Source: a bacterium
GTDB taxonomy: Bacteria > Electryoneota > RPQS01
Length of the DNA stretch: 64,000 nt
Direction of reading: 5' to 3'
NCBI GenBank assembly: GCA_016702305.1
Contig: JADJEH010000009.1
Location: forward strand, 278,013-342,012
The position numbers and the translations under genes were made by a program. Below the pieces are notes generated by a model that was not told where the DNA came from, ran no database searches, and saw nothing but the letters and a program-made list of their open reading frames with translations. This document shows positions 62,113 through 64,000 of this stretch, in pieces. Numbering within the stretch: the stretch's first letter is position 1; each line of letters opens with the position of its first letter.

Positions 62113-63233
62113 TCGTGAAATTGACGGAGTTGGATTGGGTCGTTGTACTCGTGGCGAGACGAACTGAACTGGCCTGGCCGTTTAAGTAGTCAGGCTTGTC
62201 ATATCCATTTGGATTCGACACGACCTGAGTCAAGGCGAATCCCCCTGTGGCACTGGAAATTCCTCAGAATCCGCGCTTTGTAAGCGGGGTTATGCGTGTC
62301 GAAATGTAGATGGCTGGCAAACCTCAGGTAGGGTGTTGCACAATGAACATATTTCTGCTGGCTTTTGCAAGCAAAACCATAAGCGAAATCACTTCGAAAT
62401 CTGGCGAGAACAGAATGTTACAACAGGGTAATTGCATCACAGCGTTGTTGTCGCCATAACTTCGGGCGGCACACAAGTTTTAACCTGGTGACTCGTCGGG
62501 ATGTCGCGTTTCTAACGTGGGAATAATTCTGTTGCGACGAATTCTAATCCGTGCCGAATTTGTGGGTGATTTGCAATCAAAGGGTAGTTAACGAAACCTT
62601 TGGCCGTGGGATATTCACGACTAGTAATTCCAAGCCCAGTTCCAAGCTGCGTTTCTCTTAATCTTGAAAAGTCCAACCAGTGGCCTTCAGCTGTGCGTTT
62701 ATAATTTTGCGCGCTTTCTACTCTGGTGTGGAACTGCGTCGGGAGTTTGGTGAAAAATACTCTGGGGCGGATTGCGTAGGATGGACCGTAACTCCTCAAT
62801 CTACAAATACATTGGTGCTAATTCAATAGTTCACGGCATGTTGGTGAAGTCTGTGGTGGTATGTAAGACCCGCTGGGGCCTTCAGCTAACAAAGGTACTC
62901 TGCCAGAGCGTCGAATTCGGTCGTACCGGACGGGTAATCCTGAAATTCGAGTTCGTAATCCGAACACGCATAAGCCACCTGGATGGCCTGTTAATTAAGA
63001 ACTTAACTTACTTTTTGGGCCGTAGAGTACAGTTTCCCCCGTAACTCCATAAAAAACAGCCTCTCGAAATTCGCCCACTTTACGAAGTCGCCGCCCATCG
63101 GCAGATCAATAGTAGATCGCCAGAAGTCGCCCTGTTTTTCAGAGGTGAAGGTTCCTTGTCAGCTGCTAATCGGTCTAGAATCTGGCATAAGAAGGGGTAA
63201 GCAACCCCTAACCCTTAGGCCAAAGGAAAAACC
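62113..63233. other. Long stretch without a convincing gene, right border of the island
   Basis: About 1.1 kb. The open frames in it (minus 62512-62799, plus 62772-63044) overlap each other, lack ribosome binding sites and show no family features, so I do not call them. No tRNA, integrase or attachment repeat was found. A small hairpin (AGGGGT/ACCCCT at 63193-63209) lies in the leader of the acidic-protein gene. Confidence 0.45.
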
Positions 63234-63668
63234 ATGGAAGAGGAACAGACCGAAGTCACTGATGAAGTTACCTACGAAATCGACAATGGCGCAAATGTCG
63301 CTCGATTTTTCGCCTACGAGATCGAAATGGATGAAGAAGGGCTTATCTTTGATGATGACGAGAATCTGCTCGGCGCCGTCGTGCATTTCGAGTCCTATCC
63401 GGACAACGAAACCCTGACGACGATATTCGAAGACCTGCTGGTGAGCGCCGTGATGCATACGCAGGATGTCGATGAAGACGATGCCGCAGCGTTGATCGAA
63501 AGCTGTGATGATGAAGATGATTATCCGGATGAGCTGGACGTGTCAAGCACATTCAGCTTACTTTTCACAGTGAACGGACATCGCGGGCTTTATCGTACGC
63601 TTCTGGATTCAAATGACTATTGGACCGGACACAGTTCCGGTGTTCGCGGCGACCGCTGGGATATTTAG
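63234..63668 (+). CDS. Small acidic protein of unknown function
   Basis: 144 residues; AAAGGAAAA precedes the ATG. The product is strongly acidic (runs such as DVDEDDAAALIESCDDEDDY) with alternating strands at the start (VTYEIDNGANVARFFAYEIEMDEEGLIFDDDENLL) and end (STFSLLFTVNGHRGLYRTLL). No signal peptide, membrane helix or known motif is visible. It stands alone with a strong terminator directly behind it, and its G+C content is back to that of the left half of the window. Confidence 0.75.
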   Translation: MEEEQTEVTDEVTYEIDNGANVARFFAYEIEMDEEGLIFDDDENLLGAVVHFESYPDNETLTTIFEDLLVSAVMHTQDVDEDDAAALIESCDDEDDYPDELDVSSTFSLLFTVNGHRGLYRTLLDSNDYWTGHSSGVRGDRWDI

Positions 63669-63678
63669 TCCTGGAATT

Positions 63679-63706
63679 TCCCGGGTATTTTGCCCGGGAT
63701 TTTTTT
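63679..63706 (+). terminator. Rho-independent terminator
   Basis: CCCGGG, a TATTTTG loop and CCCGGG, then A followed by seven T. It lies 12 bases after the stop of the acidic-protein gene. Confidence 0.9.
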
Positions 63707-63867
63707 AGCTATGGTTTTCATCGATGTTGATGTGTTCGAAACCAGAAATGACGGGAAATTCTGCTTGCTTTGCTCGTTTTTGCATGTAAAACCGAACCAA
63801 ATCGCCGTCATCCTTTGTCATATTTTATCTTTTTTCATCTATTTTTGGGAATCCACTTAAAACACCC

Positions 63868-63895
63868 TTGACAAATCTTGTTTTGGCTGTATATT
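63868..63895 (+). promoter_or_regulatory. Candidate sigma-70-like promoter
   Basis: TTGACA at 63868-63873 and TATATT at 63890-63895 are 16 bases apart in an A+T-rich context. An ATG at 63939 opens a frame (MKIPMMINTKEHQNS...) that runs off the window end, but it lacks a clear ribosome binding site, so I do not call it as a gene. Confidence 0.45.
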
Positions 63896-64000
63896 ATCTC
63901 TAGACGCGGGGATAATTGGCCACCAAGAATAACATGATATGAAAATTCCGATGATGATCAACACCAAAGAACATCAGAATTCCAAAATGGCATTTACCAT

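Noticed and set aside
62512..63044. Overlapping frames on both strands in the right border of the island
   Set aside because: They overlap each other, lack ribosome binding sites, and show no domain or signal peptide.

Overview
The window looks like chromosomal DNA from a Gram-negative bacterium of the FCB (Fibrobacterota-Chlorobiota-Bacteroidota) side of the tree, possibly an Ignavibacteria-, Calditrichota- or KSB1-like uncultivated lineage. The main clue is two secreted proteins that end in a type IX secretion-style C-terminal sorting domain with the YPNPFNPTT signature. Outer-membrane beta-barrel features and lipoproteins support a diderm cell. The phylum is inferred; no rRNA, tRNA or CRISPR array was found.

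Layout. (1) 1-15 kb: end of an FMN reductase, typA/bipA, four secreted proteins (a beta-helix protein, a repeat protein, a 5'-nucleotidase with sorting domain, a GEVED-type protein with sorting domain), an ABC-2 transporter whose permease is frameshifted, a HerA/YjgR-type ATPase and a WG-repeat lipoprotein. (2) 15.3-32.3 kb, all on the minus strand: a near-continuous block reading hemC-hemD-hemE-hemN-hemH-hemY-hemX-hemA-hemB-hemL, then a sensor kinase and response regulator, a 7-heme OmcS-like cytochrome, and the system II cytochrome c maturation pair ccsA and resB. Most junctions overlap by a few bases. (3) 32.8-43.9 kb, divergent on the plus strand: a beta-propeller protein, a 6-heme cytochrome closely resembling the filament-forming OmcS, an outer-membrane barrel, two proteins carrying three CsgG-like units in total, a double-parvulin foldase, and cytochromes with 26 and 16 CxxCH motifs. 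(4) 44-48.7 kb: a chemoreceptor, a POT-family peptide transporter and a small membrane protein. (5) 49-62.2 kb: a visibly more A+T-rich accessory island, all on the minus strand. (6) 63.2 kb to the end: a small acidic protein, a strong terminator and a promoter-like sequence.

How the parts fit. Blocks 2 and 3 together encode the C5 route from glutamyl-tRNA to protoheme, covalent heme attachment, regulation, and at least 55 CxxCH heme-binding sites on four exported cytochromes. The plus-strand half also has candidates for outer-membrane passage and folding. The most economical reading is a self-contained locus for extracellular electron transfer through cytochrome filaments, in a lineage far from Geobacter. 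The island in block 5 carries a 5-methylcytosine methyltransferase, MutL/MORC-like GHKL ATPase, Mrr-type helicase-nuclease and Vsr restriction-modification system, a DUF262/AAA/unknown three-gene candidate defence operon, and a divergent MCM-like ATPase with an eroded Walker B motif next to an excisionase-type HTH protein.
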